Positions 51,856 through 62,292 of a DNA stretch of 64,000 nt are shown piece after piece (the stretch's first letter is position 1; each line of letters begins with the position of its first letter). Under the pieces are notes generated by a model that did no database searches, had not been told where the DNA came from, and was given only the letters and a program-made list of their open reading frames with translations. A program made the translations under genes and the position numbers. The stretch spans positions 124,001 through 188,000 of the forward strand of contig NZ_JALDNB010000004.1 in NCBI RefSeq assembly GCF_022699665.1, written 5' to 3'. This DNA comes from Chryseobacterium aahli (GTDB taxonomy: Bacteria; Bacteroidota; Bacteroidia; Flavobacteriales; Weeksellaceae).

Positions 51856-53298
51856 ATGAAAAAAAATTTAATGAGAAACCTATTCTATGTATTTGCGTTT
51901 GCAGTATTATTTTCCTGCAGTTCTGGCAACAATAATGATATACTGACGTATACGACCGATGCTACTCTCGGACTTTCACGTGTAAACCTCAACAAGATTT
52001 CGGATAAAATTCCGGTGGAAAAGATACTGAAAGAGAAGAAAGATTTGAATAACGATGAGAAATTTTTCCTGCAATTGGTCAACAAACCGAAAGAATCGGG
52101 AATTGACATCGATCAGCCTCTTTACTTTATCGCAGACCCTGGAAAATCGACTTACGACCCAGACATCAAAGCTTTTTTCTGGATTGATGATAAAGCAAAA
52201 TTCCAGAAAAGTATGTCTGATCTTACGAAAACTAAAGTGACGATCGACAAAAAAGATTACATCTACGTTGACAGCAAATTAACGGGAAGCATAAAAGGTA
52301 AAATGGCTGTTGTGTCTAGCGATTATTCATACAGCAATCCTTACAATTCATATTCATCAGGAATGGACAATGTTTCTAAACTGAACGAAAAATATTTCAC
52401 AGATTTCTGGGGAAGAAAAGGAACTGCTAATTCGGCAATAAAAGATCAGGTAAACAAATCTTTGGTAAGCGATAAAGACATCAGCGGATGGATGAATATT
52501 GCTTCTGTTGCGAGTTTTGCATCGAAAGGTTACATAGAAACTCTTGCTGTAAATAAGCTAATCAAAGATTCAGGAATTGGTTTTGATTTTAATTTTGACA
52601 AAGGAACATCTGAAATGGATACCAAAACGTTTTTCAACAGCGACATGAAAAAAATTGTTGAGAAATATTACGATAAAAACAGTATCAATTATGATTTGGT
52701 GAAAAATGTTGACCTAGATCAAGCTAAGTCTTTTTCTTTAGGATTTTTCAGTTTAGACTTTATGAAATATCTGATTAAAGAAGCTGGTTTTGAGGCGACG
52801 ATCAATCATTATTTAGCATCAACAAACAAGACATTAGAAGATATTACTTCAACATTTACAGGTGATTATGCTTTTGTGGAATTTAAGCAACCTGCAGATT
52901 CTATGGATTATTACCGTTCAAACAATGCTTTTGTACTAGGTTTTAATCCGAAAAATAAAGCTCAGCTTACAACATTTCTACAAGGTCCTTTAGGAGAAGG
53001 TAAAAAGTATGTGATTGGTGACAATCAGGTAATTTTCTCTGAAGACAATAAAGCAATTTATCAGTTTAAAGGTAAAAAAGAAAGCAAAAATTCTAAGCTT
53101 AATAAAAAGTCCGGAATCACTGCCTATTCTTGGTCAGACGGAAAAGATTACAACAGCAATAAAGAAAACAGCTCTGTGAAAATCATCGATGTAGTGAACG
53201 AATCTAAAGAAAATAACGGAGATATGGTTTCTAAAACGGTGTTCACTTTGGATAAGAAAGACGAGAATGCACTTTATTATTTAATCATGAATGGATAA
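51856..53298 (+). CDS. DUF4836 lipoprotein
   Basis: A 480-residue lipoprotein (signal ending VLFSC, Cys21) of the DUF4836 family, which occurs in Bacteroidota and has no assigned function. The mature part has repeated short motifs such as GFDFNFDKGTSEMDTKTFF and YAFVEFKQPADSM. A start at 51814 is excluded by the promoter, which overlaps it. Its stop overlaps the start of an ABC ATPase gene by 8 bp, so the lipoprotein, ATPase and permease are one operon; the lipoprotein may be the substrate, a receptor or a periplasmic partner of the transporter. Confidence 0.88.
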   Translation: MKKNLMRNLFYVFAFAVLFSCSSGNNNDILTYTTDATLGLSRVNLNKISDKIPVEKILKEKKDLNNDEKFFLQLVNKPKESGIDIDQPLYFIADPGKSTYDPDIKAFFWIDDKAKFQKSMSDLTKTKVTIDKKDYIYVDSKLTGSIKGKMAVVSSDYSYSNPYNSYSSGMDNVSKLNEKYFTDFWGRKGTANSAIKDQVNKSLVSDKDISGWMNIASVASFASKGYIETLAVNKLIKDSGIGFDFNFDKGTSEMDTKTFFNSDMKKIVEKYYDKNSINYDLVKNVDLDQAKSFSLGFFSLDFMKYLIKEAGFEATINHYLASTNKTLEDITSTFTGDYAFVEFKQPADSMDYYRSNNAFVLGFNPKNKAQLTTFLQGPLGEGKKYVIGDNQVIFSEDNKAIYQFKGKKESKNSKLNKKSGITAYSWSDGKDYNSNKENSSVKIIDVVNESKENNGDMVSKTVFTLDKKDENALYYLIMNG

Positions 53299-53938
53299 TA
53301 TTAGTTTAGAAAATATTTCTCCAAAATATTTCACTCCCCGAAACGTCGAACAATCTGAAATCTGGAAGAAAAACATCCGTTTCAGAAAAGGTGACAAACA
53401 CCTGATTGTAGCGCCGTCAGGGAGTGGAAAATCTACTTTGGCAACGGCTATTCTGGGAACTCACTTTCAGTATGAGGGAAACATCAAATATGACCAGCAA
53501 GTTGTAAAAGATTTACATCTTGAAAAGATTGTCAACAATAGAAAAAATGGGGTGAGTCTTCTCTTTCAGGATGTTCGTTTGATTAAAAACCTGACCATTT
53601 CTGAGAATATTCTGCTAAGAGTTTTTAATGAAGACCGAAAAAAATATATTCCTACTATGGAAGAATATGCAAAAAAATTGGGAATTGAAAATCTCTTGAA
53701 TAAAAAAGCAGAAAACTGTTCGTACGGTGAGCGTCAAAGAAGTGCAATCGTGAGAAGCCTCATCAATCCTACGAATTTTTTGATCTATGATGAATGTTTC
53801 AGTCATTTGGATGTCAACAATAAGCAGATTGCGTTCAATTTGATTGACGAAGTATCTAAGCAAAGCGGAAGTTCAGTCATCTTTTTTGAGCTGAATAAAT
53901 TTCCGTTCGAGCATCAATATCAACTTCTTCATCTCTAA
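53291..53938 (+). CDS. ABC transporter ATP-binding protein (LolD/FtsE-like)
   Basis: A 215-residue ATPase with Walker A APSGSGKST (about residues 42-50), signature CSYGERQRSAIVRSL (an SYGE variant of the usual LSGGQ) and Walker B FLIYDECFSHLD. Asp-Glu is replaced by Asp-Glu-Cys here, so the catalytic Glu is intact. Size and motifs suit the MacB/LolD/FtsE group that works with FtsX-like permeases, as encoded next. It overlaps the DUF4836 gene by 8 bp. Confidence 0.9.
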   Translation: MDNISLENISPKYFTPRNVEQSEIWKKNIRFRKGDKHLIVAPSGSGKSTLATAILGTHFQYEGNIKYDQQVVKDLHLEKIVNNRKNGVSLLFQDVRLIKNLTISENILLRVFNEDRKKYIPTMEEYAKKLGIENLLNKKAENCSYGERQRSAIVRSLINPTNFLIYDECFSHLDVNNKQIAFNLIDEVSKQSGSSVIFFELNKFPFEHQYQLLHL

Positions 53939-53943
53939 ATATT

Positions 53944-55104
53944 ATGAAGAAATTTTTTAATTCAATCATCCTTTACGCCGGACTTTTCATTGCCTTTATC
54001 TTGGTGTTATCTTGTTTGCAGCTGTATGAAAATGCAAACAAACTTTTTGGAAGCAAAAGCAGTGAAGGAAATTACTGGCTGACATTCAGCAAAAAAATGA
54101 CTCCCGACAATATCGGAAGAAAAGAGTTGCTTGGTTTTAACGAAAATGATATTGCCCAACTTAAAAAATGGACTGAGATAAAAAACGTCTATCCCTTTTC
54201 TGCCAACGAATTTAAAGCTTCGGCAAATGGCGGTGATTTTATTCCTTTCTATACCGATTTGTATTTCGAAAGTGTAGATTTGAAGGCTATCGATGTTCCT
54301 GTAACTGAGGAAGAGTTTAAAGTGAAAGGTGACGAAATTCCTATCATTATTTCAAGGGAATATTTGAATCTTTATAATTACGGATTTGCACTCAACCAAG
54401 GTTTGCCACAGATTTCAGAAGATTTTGCAAAGAAAATAGAGATCAATCTGAACATTACAGTCAACAAAGAAAATAAAACTTACAAAGGAAAACTCATCGG
54501 ACTTTCAGACAGAATACATTCAGTTTTGATTCCTAAAAAGTTTTTGGATTCTTTAAATTTAGCTACAAAACCAGAACTTGCCACACAACCAAAGATTTTT
54601 AACCGGGTTTTGGTACAAGTAGCAGATTCCGGGGATGAAAAGTTGATTTCTAAAATGAATAAAAACGGCTACGAATCTAATCAGGAAAGTCTGCGCTCTG
54701 CAAAGATAAAGTCTAAACTTTTCCTTGTTTTAAAAGCCATCGCCGTGCTAGGAATTTTCATTTTTGCGTTGTGCCTTTACATTATTGTGAGTTTTATTAA
54801 AATTCAGTTTTTAGAAAAACAGGAAGAAGTTTCCATCAAAAACAGTTTGGGATATTCTCCGAGAAAAATGGTGAATGATATCAGCAGACGTTTTAGCATT
54901 CATTTGGTGATTGTATTGATTTTAAGTTTGATTCTTATTGCCGTAGGACAATATTTTGCTTCTGCCTCAACCGTTTCAAACGGATTATTATCATCGTACA
55001 TCAATCCATTCCTTTGGTCGGTGATCATCATAATTCCGGTATTAGTTTATTTTTTCGTAAAAGAATTGATTTACCGCTGGCTCATTAAGTCATGGAAAAT
55101 CTAA
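53944..55104 (+). CDS. FtsX/MacB-like ABC permease
   Basis: A 386-residue protein with the FtsX-like topology: one N-terminal span (about residues 8-27), a large periplasmic domain (about 230 residues), then three C-terminal spans (LVLKAIAVLGIFIFALCLYI, LVIVLILSLILIAVGQY, LWSVIIIIPVLVYFF). A conserved-looking KQEEVSIKNSLGYSPRKM joins the first two of these, the usual coupling helix. It is a mechanotransmission-type permease and not a classical importer. It starts 5 bp after the ATPase gene. Substrate or target unknown. Confidence 0.85.
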   Translation: MKKFFNSIILYAGLFIAFILVLSCLQLYENANKLFGSKSSEGNYWLTFSKKMTPDNIGRKELLGFNENDIAQLKKWTEIKNVYPFSANEFKASANGGDFIPFYTDLYFESVDLKAIDVPVTEEEFKVKGDEIPIIISREYLNLYNYGFALNQGLPQISEDFAKKIEINLNITVNKENKTYKGKLIGLSDRIHSVLIPKKFLDSLNLATKPELATQPKIFNRVLVQVADSGDEKLISKMNKNGYESNQESLRSAKIKSKLFLVLKAIAVLGIFIFALCLYIIVSFIKIQFLEKQEEVSIKNSLGYSPRKMVNDISRRFSIHLVIVLILSLILIAVGQYFASASTVSNGLLSSYINPFLWSVIIIIPVLVYFFVKELIYRWLIKSWKI

Positions 55105-55119
55105 AGAAAATCTAAATAG

Positions 55120-55149
55120 AAAATGACCGTCAAAATTGGCGGTCATTTT
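55120..55149. terminator. Bidirectional terminator
   Basis: AAAATGACCG and CGGTCATTTT form a 10 bp stem between the convergent ABC permease and the stress-protein-like gene. Confidence 0.85.
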
Positions 55150-55171
55150 CTTTATTGGTTGTGAATATGTT

Positions 55172-55675
55172 TTAATCTTTCGAACCCAAACCATCCATAG
55201 TATCTCCCATACCTTTGCTGGTCGTTGTAGAAACTCTTTCATTGTCTAAAAAGTAAACATTATGTTTTGCTTTTGCAATGATACCATTGTAAACATCTTC
55301 CGGTATGCCTGCTGTTTCTTCAGAATCACTCTGATTAACAGAAGGTTTATTATAAATCTTTAACGCTCCAAACTGATCTAATACCTTTTTTGCGCTTTGC
55401 GCCTCGGTAAGATTAGAAGTGTAGACCACGAGATTGACTTTGCCAATACTTTCTTTACTGTAAGCCGCTAAAATCTCATTATCATTTACAAAAACATGAT
55501 CCCAGAAACTTTTTGTTTTTTCGTCATCCTGATAATTATCAACAGATGAATCGGCATCTAATTTAGATGTTGAAACAATAATATCTGATTCGTTAAATCC
55601 CTGATTTTTTAATTCTGCTTTGATTTCCTCTGTGTTTACATCTGCCGGAAATACTGAAATTACTGTATAAGCCAT
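55172..55675 (-). CDS. General stress protein-like, YflT-type domain
   Basis: A 167-residue soluble protein starting MAYTVISVFPADVNTEEIKAELKNQGF; the N-terminal fold resembles the heat-induced stress protein YflT domain, and residues 60-115 (EILAAYSKESIGKVNLVVYTSNLTEAQSAKKVLDQFGA) look like a second ferredoxin-like half. The C-terminus is Ser/Thr/Gly-rich. No signal peptide. Role uncertain. Confidence 0.6.
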   Translation of the reverse strand: MAYTVISVFPADVNTEEIKAELKNQGFNESDIIVSTSKLDADSSVDNYQDDEKTKSFWDHVFVNDNEILAAYSKESIGKVNLVVYTSNLTEAQSAKKVLDQFGALKIYNKPSVNQSDSEETAGIPEDVYNGIIAKAKHNVYFLDNERVSTTTSKGMGDTMDGLGSKD

Positions 55676-55794
55676 AATATTTTATTTTTTGGTTATGGTC
55701 TACAGTACAAAAGCTGTGCAAAAAGAAATCGATGGGGCTTTATTAACTTAAATTTAAAATAATCTAAGGTGATTTTAAAAGAAACTTTCTCTTT

Positions 55795-57921
55795 TTACAC
55801 CGTCTCGTTTAAAAATCTATTCAAAATATCTACTGCACATTTTGGAAGGTTTGTACCAGGACCGAAAATAAAATCTGCCCCGTTCGCATATAAAAATTCA
55901 TAATCTTGTTGCGGAATTACTCCACCAACGACAATCGTAATATCTTCTGCTCCGAGTTTTTTCAGTTCTTCAACGACTTGTGGAACCAAAGTTTTGTGAC
56001 CAGCTGCCAAAGAAGATACTCCCAAAATATGAATATCATTTTCTACAGCCTGTTTTGCCACCTCTTCTGGAGTTTGAAACAAGGGAGCAACATCAACGTC
56101 AAATCCCATATCAGCAAAGGCAGTTGCTACCACTTTTGCACCACGGTCGTGACCATCTTGTCCCATTTTTGCCACCATAATTCTTGGGCGGCGACCTTCT
56201 TCTTCTTCAAATTTTTGGGTAAGCTGAAGTGCCTGGCCAAAGTATTCGTTTTTACCTGCATTCATAGCGTAAACTCCTTGTATGGTTCTGATGTTGGCTT
56301 TATAACGTCCGAAAGTTTCTTCCATCGCATCGCTCATTTCGCCCAAAGTAACTCTTCTGCGAGCAGCTTCGATGCATAATGCCAATAGATTTCCGTTTCC
56401 GGTTTTTGCAGATTCACGGATTTCATTTAAAATTTCTTCAACCGCTTCAGAATTTCTGCTTAATCTGATAGATTCAAGTCTTTCAATTTGTTTTCTGCGA
56501 ACTTCTGTGTTGTCGATATCTAAAATCTCCAATTGCATCTGTTTTAAATTTGATTTAAAAGAGTTGACACCAATGATAAATTCTTCGCCACTATCGATTT
56601 TTGCTTGTTTTATTGCGGAAGCTTCCTCAATTCTCATCTTTGGAATTCCGGCTTCAATGGCTTTCGTCATTCCGCCTTCTTTTTCAACCTCATCGATGAA
56701 TTTCATCGCTTCTTCAATCATCTGCTGCGTTAAAGCTTCTACTAAATTGCTTCCACCCATCGGGTCAACGACATCGCAGATTCCGCTTTCCTGCTGAAGA
56801 ATAATTTGCGTATTTCTAGCAATTTTCGCCGAATAATCTGTCGGAAGCGCAATCGCTTCATCCAAAGCATTGGTGTGTAAAGATTGAGTTCCACCTAAAG
56901 CTGAAGATAAAGCTTCTATGGCAGTTCTTGTGATATTATTAAATGGTTCTTGTTCAGTTAAAGACCAACCAGAAGTCTGAGAATGCGTTCTCAGGGCTAA
57001 AGATTTTGGATTTTGTGGATTAAATTGTTTCAACAATGTTGCCCAAATATATCTTGCAGCACGCATTTTTGCAATTTCCATGAAGTGATTCATTCCGATT
57101 GCCCAGAAAAATGAAAGTCTTGGAGCGAAATCATCGACGTTCATTCCTGCTTTTATTCCGGTTCTTACATATTCTAAACCATCGGCTAAAGTGTAAGCCA
57201 TTTCGAGAACCGGCGTGGCTCCGGCTTCCTGCATGTGATACCCTGAAATTGAAATTGAATTGAATTTCGGAATATTTTTAGAAGTATATTCAAAAATATC
57301 AGCAATGATTTTCATGGAAGGCGTTGGCGGATAAATATATGTATTTCGCACCATAAATTCCTTCAAAATATCGTTCTGAATGGTTCCTGAAAGCTTATCC
57401 TGGGAAACGCCCTGTTCTTCTGCAGCGACAATATAGAATGACAAAATCGGCAAAACCGCACCATTCATCGTCATGGAAACTGAGATTTCATCTAACGGAA
57501 TTTCATTAAACAAAATTTTCATATCCTCAACAGAATCAATCGCAACACCGGCTTTACCAACATCACCTACAACTCTTGCATGGTCGGAATCATACCCTCT
57601 GTGCGTCGCCAAATCGAATGCCACGGAAAGTCCTTTCTGACCAGCCGCTAAGTTTCTTCTGTAAAAAGCGTTAGATTCTTCTGCAGTTGAAAATCCTGCA
57701 TACTGACGAACTGTCCAGGGTTTTTGAACATACATCGTTGAGTATGGACCTCGTAAAAAGGGTGTAATTCCCGGAGAAGTCTTAGTAAGAGAATCATCTT
57801 TTACGTCTTGTCTTGTGTATGATGATTTTAGTTCTAATCCATCTTTTTCAAATGGGTAGATTTCAGTTTGCTTTTCTGATATTATAAATTGGGGATTTTT
57901 ATTTTGAATTTCCCTTCTCAT
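55795..57921 (-). CDS. scpA: Methylmalonyl-CoA mutase, large subunit
   Basis: Coenzyme B12-dependent isomerisation of methylmalonyl-CoA and succinyl-CoA in the propionate pathway. The 708-residue protein has the catalytic barrel with the substrate loop [17 protein letters not shown] and the [11 protein letters not shown] / [21 protein letters not shown] stretch. The C-terminal B12 domain has [13 protein letters not shown], with His591 as lower cobalt ligand (DxHxxG). The small subunit is not next to it. Its chaperone gene meaB lies 9 kb left on the same strand. Confidence 0.96.
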   Translation of the reverse strand: MRREIQNKNPQFIISEKQTEIYPFEKDGLELKSSYTRQDVKDDSLTKTSPGITPFLRGPYSTMYVQKPWTVRQYAGFSTAEESNAFYRRNLAAGQKGLSVAFDLATHRGYDSDHARVVGDVGKAGVAIDSVEDMKILFNEIPLDEISVSMTMNGAVLPILSFYIVAAEEQGVSQDKLSGTIQNDILKEFMVRNTYIYPPTPSMKIIADIFEYTSKNIPKFNSISISGYHMQEAGATPVLEMAYTLADGLEYVRTGIKAGMNVDDFAPRLSFFWAIGMNHFMEIAKMRAARYIWATLLKQFNPQNPKSLALRTHSQTSGWSLTEQEPFNNITRTAIEALSSALGGTQSLHTNALDEAIALPTDYSAKIARNTQIILQQESGICDVVDPMGGSNLVEALTQQMIEEAMKFIDEVEKEGGMTKAIEAGIPKMRIEEASAIKQAKIDSGEEFIIGVNSFKSNLKQMQLEILDIDNTEVRRKQIERLESIRLSRNSEAVEEILNEIRESAKTGNGNLLALCIEAARRRVTLGEMSDAMEETFGRYKANIRTIQGVYAMNAGKNEYFGQALQLTQKFEEEEGRRPRIMVAKMGQDGHDRGAKVVATAFADMGFDVDVAPLFQTPEEVAKQAVENDIHILGVSSLAAGHKTLVPQVVEELKKLGAEDITIVVGGVIPQQDYEFLYANGADFIFGPGTNLPKCAVDILNRFLNETV

Positions 57922-57994
57922 GAGTTCTGATTTAAGATTTTAAAAATAAGCATTTTTGCGGTAACAAATCTGTCCTAATTTTCATATAAAAAAA

Positions 57995-58020
57995 GCGACG
58001 TTGCAATGCTGCAAAGTCGC
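57995..58020 (-). terminator. Terminator after the S9 peptidase gene
   Basis: GCGAC...GTCGC outer and TTGCA/TGCAA inner arms form a hairpin downstream of the peptidase stop; the minus strand continues with a run of T. Confidence 0.75.
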
Positions 58021-58042
58021 CCTTTAATTCTATAATTTTCAA

Positions 58043-60154
58043 TTATTTTCCAAGCTTTTTAATTCCCATTTCATACAAAGCAAAAGAAATCAAATCTGCA
58101 TTTTCGCTGATTACCTGATCGGTCGCTCTTCCTGCACCATGACCTGCATTCTTTTCAATTCTTACCAATATTGGGTTTGCACATTTCTGTTTGTCCTGCA
58201 ATTCTGCGCCGAATTTAAATGAGTGCGCCGGAACCACTCTGTCATCATGATCACTTGTAATAATCATTGTTGAAGGATAGCAAGTTCCTGCTTTTACATT
58301 GTGAACCGGAGAATATGATTTCAGATAATCAAACATTTCTTTGTTGTCTTCGGCAGTTCCGTAATCGTAAGACCAACCTGCTCCGGCAGTAAATTTATTG
58401 TACCTCAGCATATCTAAAACGCCAACTCCTGGGAAAGCTACTTTAGCCAAATCCGGACGCATCGTCATCGTTGCACCAACCAACAATCCGCCGTTTGATC
58501 TTCCTGAAAGTGCCATATATTCTTTTGAAGTGTAGCCTTTGCTTTGTAGGTATTCTCCTGCAGCGATAAAATCGTCGAATACATTTTTCTTTTGCATTTT
58601 AGTACCTGCATCGTGCCATTTTTTACCATATTCACCACCACCACGAATATTCGGAACGGCATAAATTCCACCATTTTCCATCCAGATGGCATTGACAACT
58701 GAGAAAGAAGGCTGTAAACTAATGTTGAAACCTCCGTAAGAATATAACATCGTAGGGTTTTTTCCGTCCAGCTTTGTTCCTTTTTTGTAATTAATCATCA
58801 TCGGAACTTTTGTGCCGTCTTTTGATGTGTAAAATACCTGTTCAGAAACATAATCTTCAGGATTGAATTTCACTTTTGGCTTTTGATATACCTCAGATTT
58901 TCCGGTATCTGCATTGAATTTATAAGTAGTTCCCGGCGTAATATAGTTGCTGAAAGAATAGTACATTTCTTTCTCTTTTTCTTTTCCGCCAAATCCGCCG
59001 ACATTACCTTTTCCAGGCAAAGCAATTTCTCTGATTAGTTTTCCTGTTTTATCAAACTGTTTTACTTTATCAATAGCATCAACCATATAGGTTGCAAAGA
59101 AATAACCGCCACCACCAGAAATTCCCAGCACATTTTCTGTTTCAGGGATAACATCTTTCCAGGTTTCGGGAGATGGGTTTTGGATAGTTGTTTTTACCAA
59201 ACGCATATTCGGAGCATCTTTATCCGTAAAAATGAAAAGATTGTCGCCTTCTGTATCTACCAAATTTACATTGATATCAAAGCCTTTATTAATTTGAACA
59301 AAGTCACCGCCTTTCTTTAAATCTTTAATGTATAATTCATTTCCGTTGGTTGCGTTCGCTGCAGAAATGATTAAATATCTTTGGTCTTCAGAAATACCTG
59401 CTCCCAAATATCTTCTCGGAGTTTTATCTCCACCGAAAATCAATTGATCTGCAGATTGTTTTGTGCCTAATTTGTGAAAAAACACTTTATGTTTATCAGT
59501 CATTCCAGACAAAACTGTTCCTTCTTTTGGCTTATCATAGCTTGAATAGTAGAAACCTTCATCGCCTTGCCAGGAAATTCCGCTGAATTTTACATCAACG
59601 ATTGTTTCGTCGATTTGTTTTTTGGTAATAGCGTCGAGGATGATGATTTTATTCCAGTCGCTTCCGCCTTCTGAAATTGCATACGCTGCTAAATTTCCTT
59701 TTTTGTTGAAAGATAAGCTTGAAAGCGAAGTTGTTCCTTTTTCCGAAAATTTATTCGGATCTAAAAATACTTCTGTAGTCTTAGTTTTGTTATCGGTTCT
59801 GTACAATACAGATTGCGCCTGAAGTCCGTTATTTTTATAATAATACGTATAATCTCCTTCCTTGAAAGGTGCACCAATTTTTTCGTAATTCCAGATGTCT
59901 GTTAATTGCTTTTTAATTTGCTCTCTGAAAGGAATTTTTGATAAATAATTCTGACTGTAAGCAACTTCTTCATCGACCCATTTCTTCGTAGGTTCAGAGT
60001 CATTTTCTAAATCTCTGTACGGATCTGCCACAGCAGTTCCAAAATAAGTATCGGTCTGATTTCCTTTTACTGCTTTAGGATAATTCATTTTCTGAGAATA
60101 AAAAGTTGCTGAAAACAAAACTCCAGCCGTTAATAAGATAGGTTTAAGATTCAT
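58043..60154 (-). CDS. Prolyl oligopeptidase family S9 serine peptidase
   Basis: A 703-residue secreted peptidase with a signal peptide (MNLKPILLTAGVLFSATFYSQ), an N-terminal seven-bladed propeller that gates the active site, and a C-terminal alpha/beta hydrolase domain. The catalytic Ser553 lies in GRSNGG; the Asp is in SDHDDRVVPAHS and the His in NAGHGAGR. It cleaves short Pro-containing peptides after Pro. An in-frame ATG at 60208 adds 18 residues and masks the signal peptide, so 60154 is preferred. Probably periplasmic. Confidence 0.95.
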   Translation of the reverse strand: MNLKPILLTAGVLFSATFYSQKMNYPKAVKGNQTDTYFGTAVADPYRDLENDSEPTKKWVDEEVAYSQNYLSKIPFREQIKKQLTDIWNYEKIGAPFKEGDYTYYYKNNGLQAQSVLYRTDNKTKTTEVFLDPNKFSEKGTTSLSSLSFNKKGNLAAYAISEGGSDWNKIIILDAITKKQIDETIVDVKFSGISWQGDEGFYYSSYDKPKEGTVLSGMTDKHKVFFHKLGTKQSADQLIFGGDKTPRRYLGAGISEDQRYLIISAANATNGNELYIKDLKKGGDFVQINKGFDINVNLVDTEGDNLFIFTDKDAPNMRLVKTTIQNPSPETWKDVIPETENVLGISGGGGYFFATYMVDAIDKVKQFDKTGKLIREIALPGKGNVGGFGGKEKEKEMYYSFSNYITPGTTYKFNADTGKSEVYQKPKVKFNPEDYVSEQVFYTSKDGTKVPMMINYKKGTKLDGKNPTMLYSYGGFNISLQPSFSVVNAIWMENGGIYAVPNIRGGGEYGKKWHDAGTKMQKKNVFDDFIAAGEYLQSKGYTSKEYMALSGRSNGGLLVGATMTMRPDLAKVAFPGVGVLDMLRYNKFTAGAGWSYDYGTAEDNKEMFDYLKSYSPVHNVKAGTCYPSTMIITSDHDDRVVPAHSFKFGAELQDKQKCANPILVRIEKNAGHGAGRATDQVISENADLISFALYEMGIKKLGK

Positions 60155-60198
60155 TGTGAATGATTTTCTCAAATTTAAGGAAAGTTGTGGGAATAAAA

Positions 60199-60223
60199 AA
60201 AGTTCCAATAAAAATGGAACTTT
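60199..60223 (-). terminator. Terminator after the secreted hypothetical gene
   Basis: AAGTTCCA and TGGAACTT form an 8 bp stem with A/T-rich flanks, 30 bases past the stop of the gene at 60254. Confidence 0.75.
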
Positions 60224-60253
60224 TATGATATAATCTATTATGAGCGAATCAAT

Positions 60254-60931
60254 TTATTCATTTGATCCGAAACTTTCCAAATAGAAATCAGTAAGGGTAG
60301 AAACAATTTGATCGGGGCTTCCGTTCCAATAATATATTTTATTATCCTGTTTAAGTTCATACAAGCTAAACTCCTGTTCAATTTGCACTGTTTTATCTGC
60401 ATTCTTAAAATCCTGAACAGCCTGAACCAGATATTTTTTTAATTCTTCAGCTTTTACTTTTTGAGGATCACCTGCAGGTCCTGTCATTAGTTTTGTAGGC
60501 ACTTTAAAACTAACGATATACTTTATTTCGGCGATTTTTTCATCTTCAATATATTCGTTAGGAACAACTTTTATATTTTTAATCGTCAGCTTTGCGATTT
60601 TAAAATTCCCGAACATAGCTGTAAAATAATCTTTTGCTTCTTTTTTACAAGCAGAAGCAGTAGTTTTAGAAAAAGCCGAAAGGAAATTCTCCACAGTAGA
60701 GCTCAACATTTCTTCTGAAGTCTCCTTAAAATTTACTTGATAAGCATTCTGACCTTCTACTGTTGGTCTTAAATAATCATTCAGCTTATCTAAAGCAATA
60801 TCATCATTGTTAACAAAGGTTTCAAAATACATGTTAAATACTTCGCTCGGCTTTTTCACTTCCGTTTGAGCGACAAGCTGCTGTCCTAGCATTGTAAAGA
60901 ATAGCAATAAAAAAATTCTGTAATTTTTCAT
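60254..60931 (-). CDS. Secreted protein of unknown function
   Basis: A 225-residue protein with a signal peptide (IFLLLFFTMLGQQLVAQ) and a soluble mature part of mixed helix and strand (KPSEVFNMYFETFVNNDDIALDKLNDYLRP; KTVQIEQEFSLYELKQDNKIYYW). The layout resembles NTF2-like or DUF4878-type secreted proteins, but I do not recognise a family. A longer frame to 60970 adds 13 residues ahead of the signal and is not preferred. It sits behind prfA (its terminator lies between). Confidence 0.68.
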   Translation of the reverse strand: MKNYRIFLLLFFTMLGQQLVAQTEVKKPSEVFNMYFETFVNNDDIALDKLNDYLRPTVEGQNAYQVNFKETSEEMLSSTVENFLSAFSKTTASACKKEAKDYFTAMFGNFKIAKLTIKNIKVVPNEYIEDEKIAEIKYIVSFKVPTKLMTGPAGDPQKVKAEELKKYLVQAVQDFKNADKTVQIEQEFSLYELKQDNKIYYWNGSPDQIVSTLTDFYLESFGSNE

Positions 60932-60981
60932 TATAAATATTTTAGTGAGTATACTTTCTGATTTAATCATTTGAAAAAGGA

Positions 60982-61005
60982 AAGCCTCTGAAAAATCAGA
61001 GGCTT
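60982..61005 (-). terminator. Terminator after prfA
   Basis: AAGCCTCTG and CAGAGGCTT form a 9 bp stem with a short A/T loop, 22 bases past the prfA stop; the minus strand continues TTTCC. Confidence 0.8.
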
Positions 61006-61026
61006 GTTTTGTATATTTTGTAATTC

Positions 61027-62112
61027 TTAATAATTCTCCTCTTCACCTTTCATTTTCTCTGCATTTTCTGCCATGATAACCGCATCAATCATTTCTCCGA
61101 TATCACCATTCATGTACGCATCAAGATTATACATTGATTTATTAATTCTGTGGTCGGTAACTCTTCCCTGAGGATAATTGTACGTTTTGATTTTTGCAGA
61201 ACGGTCACCGGTAGAAACCATCGATTTACGCTGTGCAGCAATATCTCCCACAGATTTCTGAACTTCGATATCGTATAATTTGGTACGAAGCATTTCCATT
61301 GCCAACTCTCTGTTTGCCAACTGAGAACGAGCCTGCTGACAAACAACCACCATTCCTGAAGGTTTGTGCGTCAACTGTACTTTGGTTTCAACCTTGTTTA
61401 CGTTTTGTCCACCCGCTCCACCTGAACGTGAAGTCTGCATTTCGATATCTGCCGGATTTAATTCAAAATCAATTTCTTCAGCTTCCGGTAAAACAGCAAC
61501 AGTAATTGCTGAAGTATGCACTCTACCTTGAGATTCTGTTTCAGGGACACGCTGTACACGGTGAACTCCAGATTCAAATTTCATGATTCCGTACACGCCA
61601 TCACCTTCAATTTTGATGATCAATTCTTTATACCCTTTTGCAGCTTCACTGGAGTCTGTTATTTCGTGCTTCCAGCCTTTAGTTTTAAAAAACATGGCAT
61701 ACGCTCTGTAGACATCTTCCACGAAAATCGCAGCTTCATCACCACCTGTTCCGGCACGAAGTTCTACAATCACATTTTTATCATCGGTAGGATCTTTAGG
61801 AATTAAAAGAACTTTTAATTCTTCTTCAAGACCTGGAAGTTTCCCTTGAGCTTCTACTTTTTCTTCTTTAGCCATATCGACCAAATCTCTGTCTGAACCA
61901 TCTGCAATGATTTCCTCAGATTCTGCGATATTGTCTAAAGCACCTTTATATTGATTGTAAACATGTACAATTTTTCCTAAATCGCTGTATTCTTTATTTA
62001 ACGAAGAATATTTTTTCTGATCCGAAATTACGTCTGGCTGTATAATAAGGTCTGCAACCTCATTATATCTTTGTTTTATCGCTTCTAATTTTGGAATTAA
62101 TGACTTAGACAT
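61027..62112 (-). CDS. prfA: Peptide chain release factor 1
   Basis: Reads UAA and UAG stop codons and releases the finished peptide. The 361-residue protein has the usual RF1 layout: helical N-terminal domain, the codon-recognition domain and the GGQ (residues 234-236) in [16 protein letters not shown]1 is essential; this is the canonical gene, distinct from the shorter prfH at 49.0 kb. A perfect -7 element (62137-62130) lies 18 bases before the ATG. Confidence 0.98.
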   Translation of the reverse strand: MSKSLIPKLEAIKQRYNEVADLIIQPDVISDQKKYSSLNKEYSDLGKIVHVYNQYKGALDNIAESEEIIADGSDRDLVDMAKEEKVEAQGKLPGLEEELKVLLIPKDPTDDKNVIVELRAGTGGDEAAIFVEDVYRAYAMFFKTKGWKHEITDSSEAAKGYKELIIKIEGDGVYGIMKFESGVHRVQRVPETESQGRVHTSAITVAVLPEAEEIDFELNPADIEMQTSRSGGAGGQNVNKVETKVQLTHKPSGMVVVCQQARSQLANRELAMEMLRTKLYDIEVQKSVGDIAAQRKSMVSTGDRSAKIKTYNYPQGRVTDHRINKSMYNLDAYMNGDIGEMIDAVIMAENAEKMKGEEENY

Positions 62113-62129
62113 ATTAAAAATTTAGTTTG

Positions 62130-62137
62130 CAAAGATA
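62130..62137 (-). promoter_or_regulatory. Candidate -7 element for prfA
   Basis: TATCTTTG (minus strand) is a perfect TAnnTTTG ending 17 bases before the prfA ATG; no TTG at the usual -33 distance is seen. Confidence 0.4.
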
Positions 62138-62210
62138 CGGAATTGAGAACTAAGAAAAAAGCCGATTTGCTTGAGTCTTATGATGTTCTATATTTTTAAA
62201 TTAAAAACAA

Positions 62211-62235
62211 AAGCCTATGCAAAATACATAGGCTT
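62211..62235 (-). terminator. Terminator after the T9SS/FISUMP gene
   Basis: AAGCCTATG and CATAGGCTT form a 9 bp stem around a 7-base loop, 58 bases past the stop of the gene at 62293. Confidence 0.75.
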
Positions 62236-62292
62236 TCTCTGTAAAATAAAATTAAAAATTTAAAGATTTTGGATTTGGTGTATGTTGATTTT

